Source: an uncultured Pseudomonadales bacterium
GTDB taxonomy: Bacteria > Pseudomonadota > Gammaproteobacteria > Pseudomonadales > UBA7434
Assembly: GCA_943788835.1 (NCBI GenBank)
Contig: CALSRU010000006.1
Coordinates: 1 to 50,102, forward strand
DNA: 50,102 bases
Direction: 5' to 3'
Below, piece by piece: positions 28,038 through 37,875 of this stretch. The first letter of the stretch is position 1. The number at the start of each line of letters is the position of its first letter. Position numbers and translations under genes: made by a program. The notes under the pieces were generated by a model. The model ran no database searches, had not been told where the DNA came from, and saw only the letters and a program-made list of their open reading frames with translations.

Positions 28038-28772
28038 ATGCGACTCGTTCTTTACAATATTTGTTATGGCATTGGCGTAGCTAACCGAAAAAACTTAGCG
28101 CTGCATGGCGCACGTTATTTACTAGGCAATCAAAAAAATGTTCTAAACATTGCTGACTTTATCGCTGCTTTAAAGGCTGATGTTATTGGACTGGTAGAGG
28201 TTGATACTGGCTCGCTGCGGGCACGAAAAATCAATCAGGCTAAGGTCATTGCGGATCGTCTGGGCCACTATACCGCTTATGAATGCAAATATGGAAAACA
28301 ATCGATTAATCAATACCTGCCGATTCTACGCAATCAAAGCAATGCATTTTTAGCCACCGACACAATACATGGCGAGCGCTTCCACTATTTTGATGACGGT
28401 GTAAAGCGGCTGATCATTGAGCTTGAAATGGAGCATTATGCTATTTTTCTTGTGCACCTCTCTCTACAATTTAAACAGCGGCAAATGCAGCTCAAAAGCT
28501 TATATGAAATCATAAAAAAGGTCGAAAAGCCTGTTATTGTAGCTGGCGATATGAATACTTTTGCTGGAGCGCGCGAACTGACTTTATTCAAAGAAGCAAC
28601 GGGCTTACGCAGCGCTAACAAACACAATCAGCCCTCTTTTCCTAGTTGGCAACCTAAGCGGGAGCTCGATTTTATTTTGTATCAAGATGGCATTGAGGTC
28701 AGCAATTTTGAGATCCCGCATGTATTATTATCTGATCATCTACCACTAGTTTGTGACTTTTCTATTCGCTAA
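28038..28772 (+). CDS. Endonuclease/exonuclease/phosphatase-family protein
   Basis: A 244-residue EEP-fold phosphodiesterase. Motifs run in order: N-terminal LVLYNICYGIG (metal-binding Asn), LVEVDTGS (catalytic Glu), VAGDMNTFAGARE (Asp and Asn), ELDFIL, and the C-terminal SDHLPLVCDFSI with the catalytic His. No signal peptide, so cytoplasmic. The family spans nucleases, inositol phosphatases and sphingomyelinases, and the substrate cannot be told. The ATG at 28038 is the natural start but has a weak ribosome site. Confidence 0.9.
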   Translation: MRLVLYNICYGIGVANRKNLALHGARYLLGNQKNVLNIADFIAALKADVIGLVEVDTGSLRARKINQAKVIADRLGHYTAYECKYGKQSINQYLPILRNQSNAFLATDTIHGERFHYFDDGVKRLIIELEMEHYAIFLVHLSLQFKQRQMQLKSLYEIIKKVEKPVIVAGDMNTFAGARELTLFKEATGLRSANKHNQPSFPSWQPKRELDFILYQDGIEVSNFEIPHVLLSDHLPLVCDFSIR

Positions 28773-28779
28773 AAAGTTT

Positions 28780-30339
28780 TTAATCACTCCCTGCCACAGC
28801 TACTCTTACCGTCAGCGCCTGCCCCGGCTTCAAATATTTCTGCGTTTCAATATCATTCCAATTGCGCAGCTGATCGATACTCACGTCATAGCGCGATGCA
28901 ATAAGCGATAAATTCTCACCAGTCTTAACGGTGTAAGTAAAGCTACGTGAGATGGTATCGCGACTGCTGGTATTCTTGGTCCACACGACTAAGCGCTTTC
29001 CAGGCATCAATAAATCAGCAGCAGCCTTTCCGTTCCATTTCGCCAATGTTTGAGGCGAAACGTCGAACTTCCTTCCAATTTTCCACCAACTATCACCGGG
29101 TTTGACTGTGTAATAATTTTTTTCGCTCCCACGCTTACTGTTACCTAGTGCAAGCTCTCTCTGATCTGCACTTAACACATAGTGCGAACTCGCCTCGCTC
29201 GCTATGGGAACCATCAAAATTTCGCCCACTTTAATGCGACTAGAGTCGAGATTATTTGCTTGTGCAATGAGGTCATGTCGCGACGAGAAGTCACGAGCTA
29301 TTCCTGAAAGCGTGTCGCCTTTTTGAACCCTATAACGCTCCCATCGCAGGCGATCAGCACTGTTAGTCTTCGACAAAGCCTCAGTAAAAGAAGCCACCGC
29401 ATCAACAGGGAGGAGTAAAGTATGTGGCCCTTCAGGTGGTGTGGCCCACCGGCTAAAACCAGGGTTGAGGCGGTAAAGCACATCCATCTCAATGCCAGCC
29501 AGTTTCGCGGCCTGAGCTAAATCAATTTGTGAATCGAGCTCCACTTTTTGAAAATGCGGCATATTCGGTACGGGATGCGGCGACATTCCATACAGCTCAG
29601 TATTCGCTAGTACATCTCGAATCGCCAGTAAACGCGGCACATAGTGCCGCGTTTCTTTAGGCAGCGAGAGTGACCAATAGTCTGTTTTTAAACCTGCATT
29701 ACGATTCTTTTTAATCGCACGACTCACACGAGCCGGCCCTGCATTATATGCAGCTAGCGCTAGTAACCAATCGTCAAATCGCTGGTGTAAACGACTCAAA
29801 TAAGTAAGTGCGGCATCTGTTGACATATAGGCATCGCGACGCCCGTCATACCACCAGTTTTGCTCTAAACCAAAATATTTGCCGGTAGCTGGTACGAATT
29901 GCCATAAACCGGTAGCTCGGCCCGGAGAATATGCGAATGCATCGTAGGCACTTTCAATAAATGGCACTAACGCAAGCTCAACAGGCAAACCGCGCTCAAT
30001 GCATTGTTGAACGATATGATAAGCGTAGGGCTCAGATCGCCTTGTTACACTCTCTATATAATTTGGATTGCGTTTAAGCCAATCTAATTCGCGATCAATA
30101 GCTTTCGTTTGGTCGACTACTAAAAAATCCACATCCCGACCAAAGTTCTCTGCCGCTACAGACCATAATAGGAAGTCTTCGTGCTGTATTTCAACACTGG
30201 AAAGGTTTACTTGAGCATTGTCATTTGTTGATAGCGCAGAAAACTCTGCCGCTACGTCGGCATTGCATAAACACAAACATAATGTCAGCTGTATGAATTT
30301 CCATACGGTATGACCGCGATACGGCATCAGCCTAAACAT
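28780..30339 (-). CDS. mltD: Membrane-bound lytic murein transglycosylase D-like, three LysM domains
   Basis: Cleaves peptidoglycan glycan strands in the periplasm. The frame is open to 30423, but the ATG at 30339 starts a signal-like segment (MPYRGHTVWKFIQLTLCLCLCNADVAA) and is preceded by GGAAA; this gives 519 aa. The SLT domain (about 95-240) has the catalytic Glu in PFIESAYD, then GLWQFVPATGKYFGL and ALAAYNAGPARV. Three C-terminal LysM repeats begin YRVQKGDTLSGIA, YTVKPGDSWWKIG and YTVKTGENLSLIA. No clear lipobox is seen, so membrane anchoring is less certain than in E. coli MltD. Its ATG overlaps the stop of the acyltransferase gene by eight bases. Confidence 0.93.
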   Translation of the reverse strand: MFRLMPYRGHTVWKFIQLTLCLCLCNADVAAEFSALSTNDNAQVNLSSVEIQHEDFLLWSVAAENFGRDVDFLVVDQTKAIDRELDWLKRNPNYIESVTRRSEPYAYHIVQQCIERGLPVELALVPFIESAYDAFAYSPGRATGLWQFVPATGKYFGLEQNWWYDGRRDAYMSTDAALTYLSRLHQRFDDWLLALAAYNAGPARVSRAIKKNRNAGLKTDYWSLSLPKETRHYVPRLLAIRDVLANTELYGMSPHPVPNMPHFQKVELDSQIDLAQAAKLAGIEMDVLYRLNPGFSRWATPPEGPHTLLLPVDAVASFTEALSKTNSADRLRWERYRVQKGDTLSGIARDFSSRHDLIAQANNLDSSRIKVGEILMVPIASEASSHYVLSADQRELALGNSKRGSEKNYYTVKPGDSWWKIGRKFDVSPQTLAKWNGKAAADLLMPGKRLVVWTKNTSSRDTISRSFTYTVKTGENLSLIASRYDVSIDQLRNWNDIETQKYLKPGQALTVRVAVAGSD

Positions 30340-30901
30340 ATTTTCCGCGATATTCGCTAAAGTATTCAACAATTTCAGCCAGCTGAGTATCAATTTCACC
30401 TTCGGGATAAATGAGCGGTCCAAAGGTCATGGTCTTTGATGGATAATCAAGTGCTAGCGTAACAATAGGCACATTGGCACTGTGCGAGATTCGTAAAAAA
30501 CCGGATTTCCAGCGTTTCACTTTTGAGCGGGTACCTTCGGGAGTTACGACTAACCAGCATTCATCAGAATCGCGCATCAAGTCTATGGCATCGCTCAACA
30601 CACTGCGCCCCGCTTGACGATCGGTAGGAACAAAACCCAACCAGCGCCAAAGTTTGTCAACCGGCCAAAAAAACGCCTCTTTTTTCATCATGATACAAAC
30701 TTTAATACCGTATCTAAGAATAAACGATGCCGCGTGCACGAAATCCCAATTGGTGGTGTGCGGTGCCACACAAATAATTAATTTACTCTCATTGGGCATA
30801 TCGCCTACCAACTTCCAGCCCGATAACTTGAGAAAAAATCCAGCTAACCCAGATAAAGCCATGCTATCTCGACGTGGCATTTTTTCTGAAAAATTGATCA
30901 T
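30332..30901 (-). CDS. 1-acylglycerol-3-phosphate O-acyltransferase-like protein
   Basis: A 189-residue PlsC-family acyltransferase. Catalytic HX4D is HTTNWD (His48, Asp53), and the substrate motif is VTPEGTRSKVKRWKSGF. It is shorter than typical PlsC (about 245 aa), matching a compact branch found in marine bacteria. Membrane association is probable through an N-terminal hydrophobic stretch. It overlaps mltD by eight bases, which indicates an operon. The acyl acceptor is not known. Confidence 0.88.
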   Translation of the reverse strand: MINFSEKMPRRDSMALSGLAGFFLKLSGWKLVGDMPNESKLIICVAPHTTNWDFVHAASFILRYGIKVCIMMKKEAFFWPVDKLWRWLGFVPTDRQAGRSVLSDAIDLMRDSDECWLVVTPEGTRSKVKRWKSGFLRISHSANVPIVTLALDYPSKTMTFGPLIYPEGEIDTQLAEIVEYFSEYRGKYV

Positions 30902-30974
30902 CTTATGTGAAATTCCTGGCTCTTATTGACACGAAAACCCTAGCTCACCAGTTTAACTCAATCAGATAGCGCGT

Positions 30975-32405
30975 TTATGCACCTAATAATCTGTATTTTT
31001 CCAGTAGATAGTCGCGAAAAGAAACCAACAGTTCTTTCGAGTGCCCGCTCTCAGCCCCGGCTATTAATTGCGAAACCTCTTCAAGCTCGCTTTCCAGAGG
31101 CTGACTTTCTGGCTTGAGTAGCTTGTCACGACAGTATTCTAGCCACTCCTGCTCTTCGGTCGGATTCAAACTACTTGGGAAATTACGCGCTCGATAACGA
31201 AAAAGCATTTCAGGCAGCCTTTCATCTTTGAACGAAAAACTCTGTGCGGCAAGTTCTGAGCCGTTTAATGGCACAATCTCACGCAGAGCCACTTTGTCTT
31301 CGTTAGGTATGAAGCCACCGTACAATTTTGCTTCAGCTGCTTTATCAGCGTCGTCGAATTTTTTCAGTGTCATCATCGAGCGCAACTTTTGTGCTAACGG
31401 CTTGTAAGCAAGCAACTGCTGTCGATGCTGCTCACACTGCTTGAGATTTAAATTTAGGCGCGAAGCCACAGTTTCATCAATCAACCCCGGACTCAACACT
31501 ACTGGACTACGATTGATATGCACTGACTTTAATGGGATCCGATCAATGCCCGGCGGTAAATCTGAAAGCTTAGTAAACAATAAGTCATTTAACTGTTGCG
31601 CAGAACAATCAAGTAATGATTGGGGCGAATAACGCAAGTCAACACACATAACTTCATTTTTATTACTCGGGTTCTCAGCAACAGGAAGGATCAGTGAACC
31701 ACAGGCATTCTCGGATCCAAATCGTGATGAGATATGAAATTTAGGTTTACAGCTGCCTAGCTCTAATGCCTGCTGAGCAGCCTGTTTGTGTCGCAAGCCA
31801 AAAACATGAGCAAAAAGCTTAGGTTGTCGCTGCTTAATAAGGCGAGCAAGATTGATCGTGGCATAGACATCAGATAGCGCATCGTGTGCAGCCTCGTGTG
31901 ATAAGCCATTAGCCGCTGTTAATTCTTCAAGTCGAAAGCTCACCACCCCATCATCGCGTGTAGGCCAAATAAAATCATCCGGACGAACCGCATAGCAAAG
32001 CCTAACCATATCAATAATATCCCAGCGCGTATTACCATGCTGCCATTCGCGCGCATAGGGGTCGTAAAAATTTCGGTATAATCCATAACGCGTCACCTCG
32101 TCATCAAACCGAATGCTGTTGTATCCAACCCCACAAGTTCCCGCTTGAGCCAGCTGACTATGAATAGCCGAAAAAAAATCGCGCTCGGCCAGCCCTTGAG
32201 CCTCCGCGTGAGAAGGCGTAATGCCAGTAATCATACAGGCGGCAACACGTGGCAGCGTATCGAGCGCCGGCTTACAATAGATATTGAGTGGCTCACCCAG
32301 TATATTAAAATCTTGGTCCGTTCTTACACCTGCAAACTGCGATGGCATGTCCTCGGATGGATTTACTCCCCAAGTTTCATAATCATGCCAATAAAAACTT
32401 TCCAT
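30975..32405 (-). CDS. sbcB: Exodeoxyribonuclease I
   Basis: A 3'-5' single-strand DNA exonuclease of 476 aa (E. coli 475). DEDDh residues are visible: Asp/Glu in FYWHDYETWG, Asp in YNSIRFDDEVTRYG, and HDALSDVYATINLARL with the general-base His and last Asp. The SH3-like and C-terminal domains characteristic of ExoI follow (RARNFPSSLNPTEEQEW). The ATG at 32405 has AAGGA eight bases upstream. No LexA box was found in front. Confidence 0.96.
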   Translation of the reverse strand: MESFYWHDYETWGVNPSEDMPSQFAGVRTDQDFNILGEPLNIYCKPALDTLPRVAACMITGITPSHAEAQGLAERDFFSAIHSQLAQAGTCGVGYNSIRFDDEVTRYGLYRNFYDPYAREWQHGNTRWDIIDMVRLCYAVRPDDFIWPTRDDGVVSFRLEELTAANGLSHEAAHDALSDVYATINLARLIKQRQPKLFAHVFGLRHKQAAQQALELGSCKPKFHISSRFGSENACGSLILPVAENPSNKNEVMCVDLRYSPQSLLDCSAQQLNDLLFTKLSDLPPGIDRIPLKSVHINRSPVVLSPGLIDETVASRLNLNLKQCEQHRQQLLAYKPLAQKLRSMMTLKKFDDADKAAEAKLYGGFIPNEDKVALREIVPLNGSELAAQSFSFKDERLPEMLFRYRARNFPSSLNPTEEQEWLEYCRDKLLKPESQPLESELEEVSQLIAGAESGHSKELLVSFRDYLLEKYRLLGA

Positions 32406-32460
32406 TATTCGATCCTTTTTCCGTAAATTATTAATTCACTCAAAAAATGCTGTTAGAAAT

Positions 32461-34266
32461 TTATACAGTTTGATCACCAAATTGATAACTAGCTAATTTT
32501 GCATAAAGCGGTGAACGCAGTAACAACTCATCATGTGTACCAGAAGCCACCAGCCGACCTTGTTCAAGCACGCAAATACTATCCGCATGTAAGATCGTTG
32601 ATAAGCGATGCGCAATAATAAGCGTGGTACGATTTTGAACCAAGGCGGTGAGCGCCTGCTGCACATGAAACTCACTTTCAGAATCCAGTGCACTGGTCGC
32701 TTCATCTAGCATGAGGATACTGGGGTTTTTAAGAACCGCCCGCGCAATAGCAATACGCTGCCGCTGCCCTCCAGACAAGCGTACCCCCTGCTCACCCAAG
32801 AAGGTTTGATAGCCTTGCGGCAGTTGAATAATAAAATCATGCGCATGAGCCGCCACTGCAGCATCGATAACCTCAGCATCGGTTGCCTCAGGATTACCAT
32901 AACGAATATTGGTTGCAACGTCGGCAGTAAATAAAGCAGGCTGCTGAGGAACCACTCCAATCTGAGCACGCAAAGCCTGCGGATCGAGTTGCCGTATATC
33001 AGTATCACCCAGCTTGATAGCACCTGACTGCGGGTCATAAAAGCGCTGTAATAATTCAAAAATAGTGGACTTACCCGCCCCCGAAGGACCGACGAGCGCC
33101 ACGCACTTACCTTCGGGAACCACTATTGAAAAATCACTTAAAGCTGCAGCCTTTGGGCGCGATGGATAACGAAAACAAACCTTATTAAAACTTACCGTGG
33201 GCCGTGTTTGATCTGCAGCAACATTAATCGGTGGATTGGCGGGACCCACGATAGCCTGCTTAGCAGCGAGCAGCTCGACAAGCCGATCAGTTGCACCGGC
33301 AGCACGCTGCAATTCACCCCAAACCTCTGAAATGGTTGCTACACCCATACCTACTAGTAGCGCATAGAAAACAAATGCAGCCAGATCGCCGCCACTCATA
33401 TGGCCCATTATGACGTCTCGGCCGCCTATCCACAGCATGATGGATAGTAGGCCAAACACCAATAGCATAACCACCGACATCATGAGGGCACGAATTTTCA
33501 TGCGTTTTTTAGCGACAGAAAAAGCTGTTTCGACCTGACGAGCAAACGCCTTTTTCTCGAATTTCTCTTGAGTATAACTCTGCACAGTTTTTATATGCTG
33601 AATAATTTCGCCTGCATAGCTACCTACATCAGCCACTGAATCTTGGCTGTCACGGGAAAGTTTTTTAACCTTCTTACCAAACAGCAGCAAAGGTAATAGC
33701 ACTAGGGGAACTGCAATCACCACTATCAACATCAACTTTGCATTAGTCACAAATAACATTACCAAGCCACCGACAGCCGTCAAACTACTGCGCAAAGCCA
33801 TGGACAGAGAACTACCAATGATTGTTTGCAGCAAAGTAGTATCGGTAGTGATACGCGATACAATTTCACCGCTGCGGTTGGTTTCAAAAAATCCTGGGTG
33901 CAAAGTAACAATGTGACTAAACACTGCTTTGCGTATATCGGCACTCACTCGCTCACCTAGCCACGACACCAAATAAAAACGAACAAACGTTCCCAACGCA
34001 AATAAAACTGTTAGTCCCAATAATACAACCACTGACTGATTAAGTAGTTCAATTGAGTTTTGCCCAAATCCGCTATCAATTAATAACTGAATACCTCGAC
34101 CCAACATGAGTGTCATTGATGCAGTGAATATCAGTGCCAGTAATGCTGCCAACCCACGAACCTTATAGGCAGATAAATACAGCCATAAATGGCGCAGAGA
34201 GGAAAGCTCTGCTCGAGAGTTAGACTGCAACTGACTGACCTTTCTTTTAAGAACTTCGCTATTCAA
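32461..34266 (-). CDS. ABC exporter, fused transmembrane and ATPase domains (subfamily B, MsbA-like)
   Basis: A 601-residue half-transporter that acts as a homodimer in the inner membrane. Six membrane helices occupy about 30-320. The ATPase domain has Walker A GPSGAGKST, Q-loop GVVPQQPALF, signature LSGGQRQRIAIARA, Walker B ILMLDEATSALD and His of IIAHRLST. The start is TTG at 34266, supported by GGAGAGG upstream at good spacing and by no earlier ATG. Sequence resembles the multidrug/lipid exporter group, but it is not clearly MsbA, so the cargo is unknown. It follows a divergent promoter region with the CBS-GGDEF gene. Confidence 0.93.
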   Translation of the reverse strand: MNSEVLKRKVSQLQSNSRAELSSLRHLWLYLSAYKVRGLAALLALIFTASMTLMLGRGIQLLIDSGFGQNSIELLNQSVVVLLGLTVLFALGTFVRFYLVSWLGERVSADIRKAVFSHIVTLHPGFFETNRSGEIVSRITTDTTLLQTIIGSSLSMALRSSLTAVGGLVMLFVTNAKLMLIVVIAVPLVLLPLLLFGKKVKKLSRDSQDSVADVGSYAGEIIQHIKTVQSYTQEKFEKKAFARQVETAFSVAKKRMKIRALMMSVVMLLVFGLLSIMLWIGGRDVIMGHMSGGDLAAFVFYALLVGMGVATISEVWGELQRAAGATDRLVELLAAKQAIVGPANPPINVAADQTRPTVSFNKVCFRYPSRPKAAALSDFSIVVPEGKCVALVGPSGAGKSTIFELLQRFYDPQSGAIKLGDTDIRQLDPQALRAQIGVVPQQPALFTADVATNIRYGNPEATDAEVIDAAVAAHAHDFIIQLPQGYQTFLGEQGVRLSGGQRQRIAIARAVLKNPSILMLDEATSALDSESEFHVQQALTALVQNRTTLIIAHRLSTILHADSICVLEQGRLVASGTHDELLLRSPLYAKLASYQFGDQTV

Positions 34267-34488
34267 ACAACCTCTCCAAAAACATTGATATTCCTGACGT
34301 AACCATCAAACACTTTATTTTATATCGACTACACTTACCCAATGATCGTTTTCAAATAGTATCTTCACCGCATTGTTAGTTCAAAAAAAGTACGATTTGC
34401 ATTGAAAACACCATGATTAAGCAGTCTTCATTACAGCAAGAGAGTAAAAAGTAAACTCTCAACTTCTAACGTAGGTAGCTCTAAAGCT

Positions 34489-35535
34489 ATGGCAAAAAAC
34501 CTTACCATTTCAGAATTTATGACAACTAATGTTGCTCATGTAAATGCTGATGAAAAAATATTAGCTATCGCACAAAAAATGCGTAGCAAAAATATCTCTT
34601 GTGTCATGGTGGTAGATAACAAAACTGAGAAAACACAAGAAACTATAAGCTCAGGCATACCCATAGGTATTATCACTGAGCGCAATATCATACATTTTAT
34701 TGCTGATAATGCAGGGCAAGGTCTCGACCATGTCACTGCAAAAGCAATCGTGCCATCAACATTAGTATCGATTGATCAAGGTCACTCATTATTTGAAGCG
34801 ATGGTTCTTTTCAGAAGCCAGCGCGTAAAACAGTTAGCCGTACTCAACTCAGAAAAACGCCTGACCGGCATCATCACCTACTCTGATTTAATCGATGCTT
34901 ACTACAATCAAATCGAATTACAATCAGAGCTGGGTGGCAATAACTGCATTGACGACGACAGTCCAATCAATACCCGTTTACTTGAGCTAAGTCTTACGGA
35001 CCCAATGCTTAGAATAGGCAATCGGCGCTCAATGGAAATTGATCTCAAGCAAACTTATGAATTAGCCGTTCGTTACCGCCGACCTTACAGTATTGCCCTT
35101 ATCGATATTGATTATTTCAAGAAATACAACGATAACTACGGCCATCAATCAGGCGATACTGCATTAATAGAAACGTGTAATGTCATCAATAACGCTACCC
35201 GTGGTAGCGATCGGTTATATCGCTATGGAGGTGAAGAGTTTTTACTTCTCATGCCGGAAACTAATGCCGAAGAAGCCAAAAAAGCTATTCAACGTTTAAA
35301 CATATGCGTAAGTGATAGCGCTATCACGCATGAGTATTCTCCCTTTGGCAAGATTACAGTGAGTATTGGTGCTTACTCGTTCAGCCCAGAAAAAGAAATT
35401 GACTCTAGCGATTCACGTGAACTTTATCTCAATGAAATAGAAGAAAATTGCCGCCAGTGCATAGCATATGCTGACGATGCGCTCTATGCTGCTAAATCAG
35501 ATGGACGCAACAAGACATTTTCTGTAGCAGCTTAA
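34489..35535 (+). CDS. CBS-domain diguanylate cyclase
   Basis: A 348-residue cytoplasmic protein predicted to make cyclic di-GMP from GTP. Two CBS motifs (about 8-70 and 85-140) form a Bateman module that may bind an adenine nucleotide. The GGDEF domain (about 168-345) has the active site GGEEF (247-251), metal/nucleotide residues in ALIDIDYFKKYNDNYGHQSGD, and the inhibitory I-site RGSD (238-241) exactly five residues upstream. So it should be active and feedback inhibited by product. The ATG at 34489 has a weak ribosome site. No EAL partner is adjacent. Confidence 0.93.
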   Translation: MAKNLTISEFMTTNVAHVNADEKILAIAQKMRSKNISCVMVVDNKTEKTQETISSGIPIGIITERNIIHFIADNAGQGLDHVTAKAIVPSTLVSIDQGHSLFEAMVLFRSQRVKQLAVLNSEKRLTGIITYSDLIDAYYNQIELQSELGGNNCIDDDSPINTRLLELSLTDPMLRIGNRRSMEIDLKQTYELAVRYRRPYSIALIDIDYFKKYNDNYGHQSGDTALIETCNVINNATRGSDRLYRYGGEEFLLLMPETNAEEAKKAIQRLNICVSDSAITHEYSPFGKITVSIGAYSFSPEKEIDSSDSRELYLNEIEENCRQCIAYADDALYAAKSDGRNKTFSVAA

Positions 35536-35609
35536 TAACTTGCGGCTAAAAACTATCAAAGGCATGTCTTAACGTTACTTGTTCTTCAACGTGCTGTTTT
35601 TTTACTGCC

Positions 35610-36503
35610 TCATAAAGTCAGTAGCTTTCGCAATAGTCCGTCATTAGGTTTTTGCTGACTCTGTAATAACAGCAGCTCAGCCAAGACACCCTCTAACGAG
35701 TCCGATACTTTTTTCCGTAAACGCAACTGTACTGACTCACTCAGCTCTTGACCTTTATATTTACTCAAATCAATGGGTTCTCCCAAGCCCATATAAGAAC
35801 GTTCGGGTTTCGGCAAGAGTGTCCCCAAAACGCCCTTAGGAATAGGTGGCGCTAAATCGGAATGCAGTAACTCATCGCTGACCCCAGCGCGCATCAATAA
35901 CTTGCCAAGCATGGAATTTGCCAAGTCATCACGTTCAATATAGCGGCCATACCATTCATCCGGACCAACTAAACCAAGCGGAACAATAGTATAGCCATGG
36001 CGTGCAGCCAACCGAATAAAACCGGTCCGTTTCTTCCACTGCAATGTATATCGCTCTTCAACACGCTTATTTGCCTCATGGGCGCCGCCAGGAAACAATA
36101 GCAAATCTTTACCCGCCTCCATAAAGGCATCACCAATTTTTTGATCGCCCATAATCCCGCCTGCTGCTACAACAAACTTTCTGATCGTTGGGTTTACATA
36201 AAGAAACTCATCGGCCATAGCTCGCGCACAACGGCCAAATTCGTGTAACAAAACCGGCCCAACAAAAAAACCATCAACCGCAAGCGTGGCATGATTAGCA
36301 ACAAACAACACGGGTTTATCAGGCAGGTTTTCTCTACCAATAATAGTCGGCTTAGTCATCCACTTAATGAATTGGTAAAGAGGCGTCAGTTTTTCAAATA
36401 ATTCTTGCTCATCAACAGCCAAGCCATCATCAATTATTTCTTGAATAACTTCAGGGGCCATACTTTTCCGCTTTCTACTCTTATTACTACTATTAACCGT
36501 CAT
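35610..36503 (-). CDS. Lysophospholipid acyltransferase-family protein (DAGAT-like branch)
   Basis: A 297-residue PlsC-fold acyltransferase. The catalytic region reads ANHATLAVDGFF; His71 and Asp77 have five residues between them (HX5D), not the usual four. The motif FPGGAHEANKR (about residue 137) is characteristic of the diacylglycerol-acyltransferase-like branch rather than PlsC, which has FPEGTR. No signal peptide. The product may be a storage or membrane lipid; the acceptor is unknown. It converges with the CBS-GGDEF gene. Confidence 0.85.
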   Translation of the reverse strand: MTVNSSNKSRKRKSMAPEVIQEIIDDGLAVDEQELFEKLTPLYQFIKWMTKPTIIGRENLPDKPVLFVANHATLAVDGFFVGPVLLHEFGRCARAMADEFLYVNPTIRKFVVAAGGIMGDQKIGDAFMEAGKDLLLFPGGAHEANKRVEERYTLQWKKRTGFIRLAARHGYTIVPLGLVGPDEWYGRYIERDDLANSMLGKLLMRAGVSDELLHSDLAPPIPKGVLGTLLPKPERSYMGLGEPIDLSKYKGQELSESVQLRLRKKVSDSLEGVLAELLLLQSQQKPNDGLLRKLLTL

Positions 36504-36904
36504 AAATTAATATCCAAAGAACTGAAACAAGCTACCTGCTAGGTACTCACATAAGCAGAAACTATAACAGTCACGGTGAAATCAGGCCATGCAAGTCATC
36601 GCCAAATAATATACCTGCTCAGGCAATCAGTCAGCGTCCCAGGCCTATCGATTCATCTTACCCAAATCACGCCCATAAAAACCGGGGGCTAAACAAATCA
36701 ATAAGTTAGCCACTTAGTGACAAAAAGGCTGTACAAGCCGCCCATCAATACTGTATATTTATACAGTAATTTGAATGCTTGAAAAACCCTCACGGTCGCC
36801 CTCACAGCCCAATAAACACGCCTAGAAACCGAGTGCCGCCACGAATAACTAACAAATAACTGTTTAGTCACTTGATCGCTCATACATTAAACACAACTCT
36901 ACCA
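36504..36904. other. Divergent intergenic region containing LexA box
   Basis: 400 bp between the acyltransferase and imuA. It contains the LexA operator at 36749-36768. A minus-strand open frame of 61 codons (36698-36883) overlaps the operator, has no recognisable domain, and is not called. Confidence 0.7.
36749..36768. promoter_or_regulatory. LexA (SOS) operator of imuA-imuB-dnaE2
   Basis: TACTGTATATTTATACAGTA is a near-perfect palindrome matching the E. coli-type SOS box (CTG-N10-CAG with AT core). Only the central pair breaks symmetry. It lies 136 bp upstream of the imuA ATG. It predicts repression by LexA and induction on DNA damage. Confidence 0.9.
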
Positions 36905-37855
36905 ATGACCAAAAACACATCGATTGAAAAAAGACAGGAGCTATCACTAGCCAATCAAAAGAAAAACGTTGAAGCCCTATTGCAGCACCCTTATTTATGG
37001 CGAGCATCACAAGCTCCGCCCACTTCAGAGCAGCAAGCCACGTCGGATAGTGTAATCAAAAGCGGCTTTAGCCAAGTCGATAAATTGCTATGCAATGATG
37101 GCTGGCCTCTTGGCAATCTGATTGAATGTCTGGCACCACTATCGTCGAGCCATCATTTTAAATATAGCTCTGTAAAAAATAATTCACTCATGCAAAACAG
37201 CAGCATAATGCAGGGAGCGCTCCATCTATTTTTACCCGCTATTCGTCAATTAGCTTCAAGCAAGCGCCCAATTATATTAGTGGCTCCACCCTATGTACCG
37301 TACTTACCTGGTTGGCATATCAACACCGATTCGACGCAAGCATCTCCTTTATGGGTAGTGTCACCAGACACCACTACCCATTTGCTGTGGGCTTGCGAAC
37401 AAATACTACGCAGTAATAGTGCAAGTACCGTACTGATTTGGCTCAACCCGTTAAAAAATCAGCAACATGGAGAATCTCAAAAAAAAAACCACTACAACTT
37501 ACGCAGTGTACATTTAAGAAAATTACAACTAGCCGCACGGCGTAGTCAAAGTTTGGTGGTCGCTTTGCGAGATATCAATAATCAGCAAAAATCTTCGCCA
37601 GCACCCCTACGCATTTGCTTAGAGCCAACGGCCTACAAACAAAAAACACGCTTACAAGTACACCTCCTTAAGCAACCCGGTAGCTGGGGCGGTCAAAAAA
37701 CCACTATTGCTTGGCATAATCGCTTACAGACAGCTGCTATCGCAGCCAATCAGTGGCCTGTTTATAACCCTACACAAGACTTATTCAATAACTATAGGCA
37801 AGAAAAAAATGACAACTTAGCACCATCAACTATCTCAACCGCAAAGTGGTCATAG
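36905..37855 (+). CDS. imuA: ImuA, SOS mutagenesis (translesion synthesis-associated) protein
   Basis: RecA/SulA-related accessory protein of the ImuA-ImuB-DnaE2 mutasome. The ATG at 36905 is preferred over an in-frame TTG at 36872 (316 aa). Family features are the N-terminal LLQHPYLWRASQ, a GFSQVDKLLCNDGWPLGNLIECL segment equivalent to the RecA-like P-loop region but without a proper Walker A, the strand ILVAPPYVPYLPGW, and the distal WGGQKT. Length is slightly greater than typical (about 200-270). The gene is AT-rich relative to its surroundings. It heads a three-gene operon behind a LexA box, with imuB 20 bp downstream. Confidence 0.92.
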   Translation: MTKNTSIEKRQELSLANQKKNVEALLQHPYLWRASQAPPTSEQQATSDSVIKSGFSQVDKLLCNDGWPLGNLIECLAPLSSSHHFKYSSVKNNSLMQNSSIMQGALHLFLPAIRQLASSKRPIILVAPPYVPYLPGWHINTDSTQASPLWVVSPDTTTHLLWACEQILRSNSASTVLIWLNPLKNQQHGESQKKNHYNLRSVHLRKLQLAARRSQSLVVALRDINNQQKSSPAPLRICLEPTAYKQKTRLQVHLLKQPGSWGGQKTTIAWHNRLQTAAIAANQWPVYNPTQDLFNNYRQEKNDNLAPSTISTAKWS

Positions 37856-37875
37856 GAAATTAATAAGCAACTGAT

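Noticed and set aside
36698-36883. Minus-strand 61-codon frame over the LexA box
   Set aside because: It covers a regulatory site and lacks homology or a start signal.
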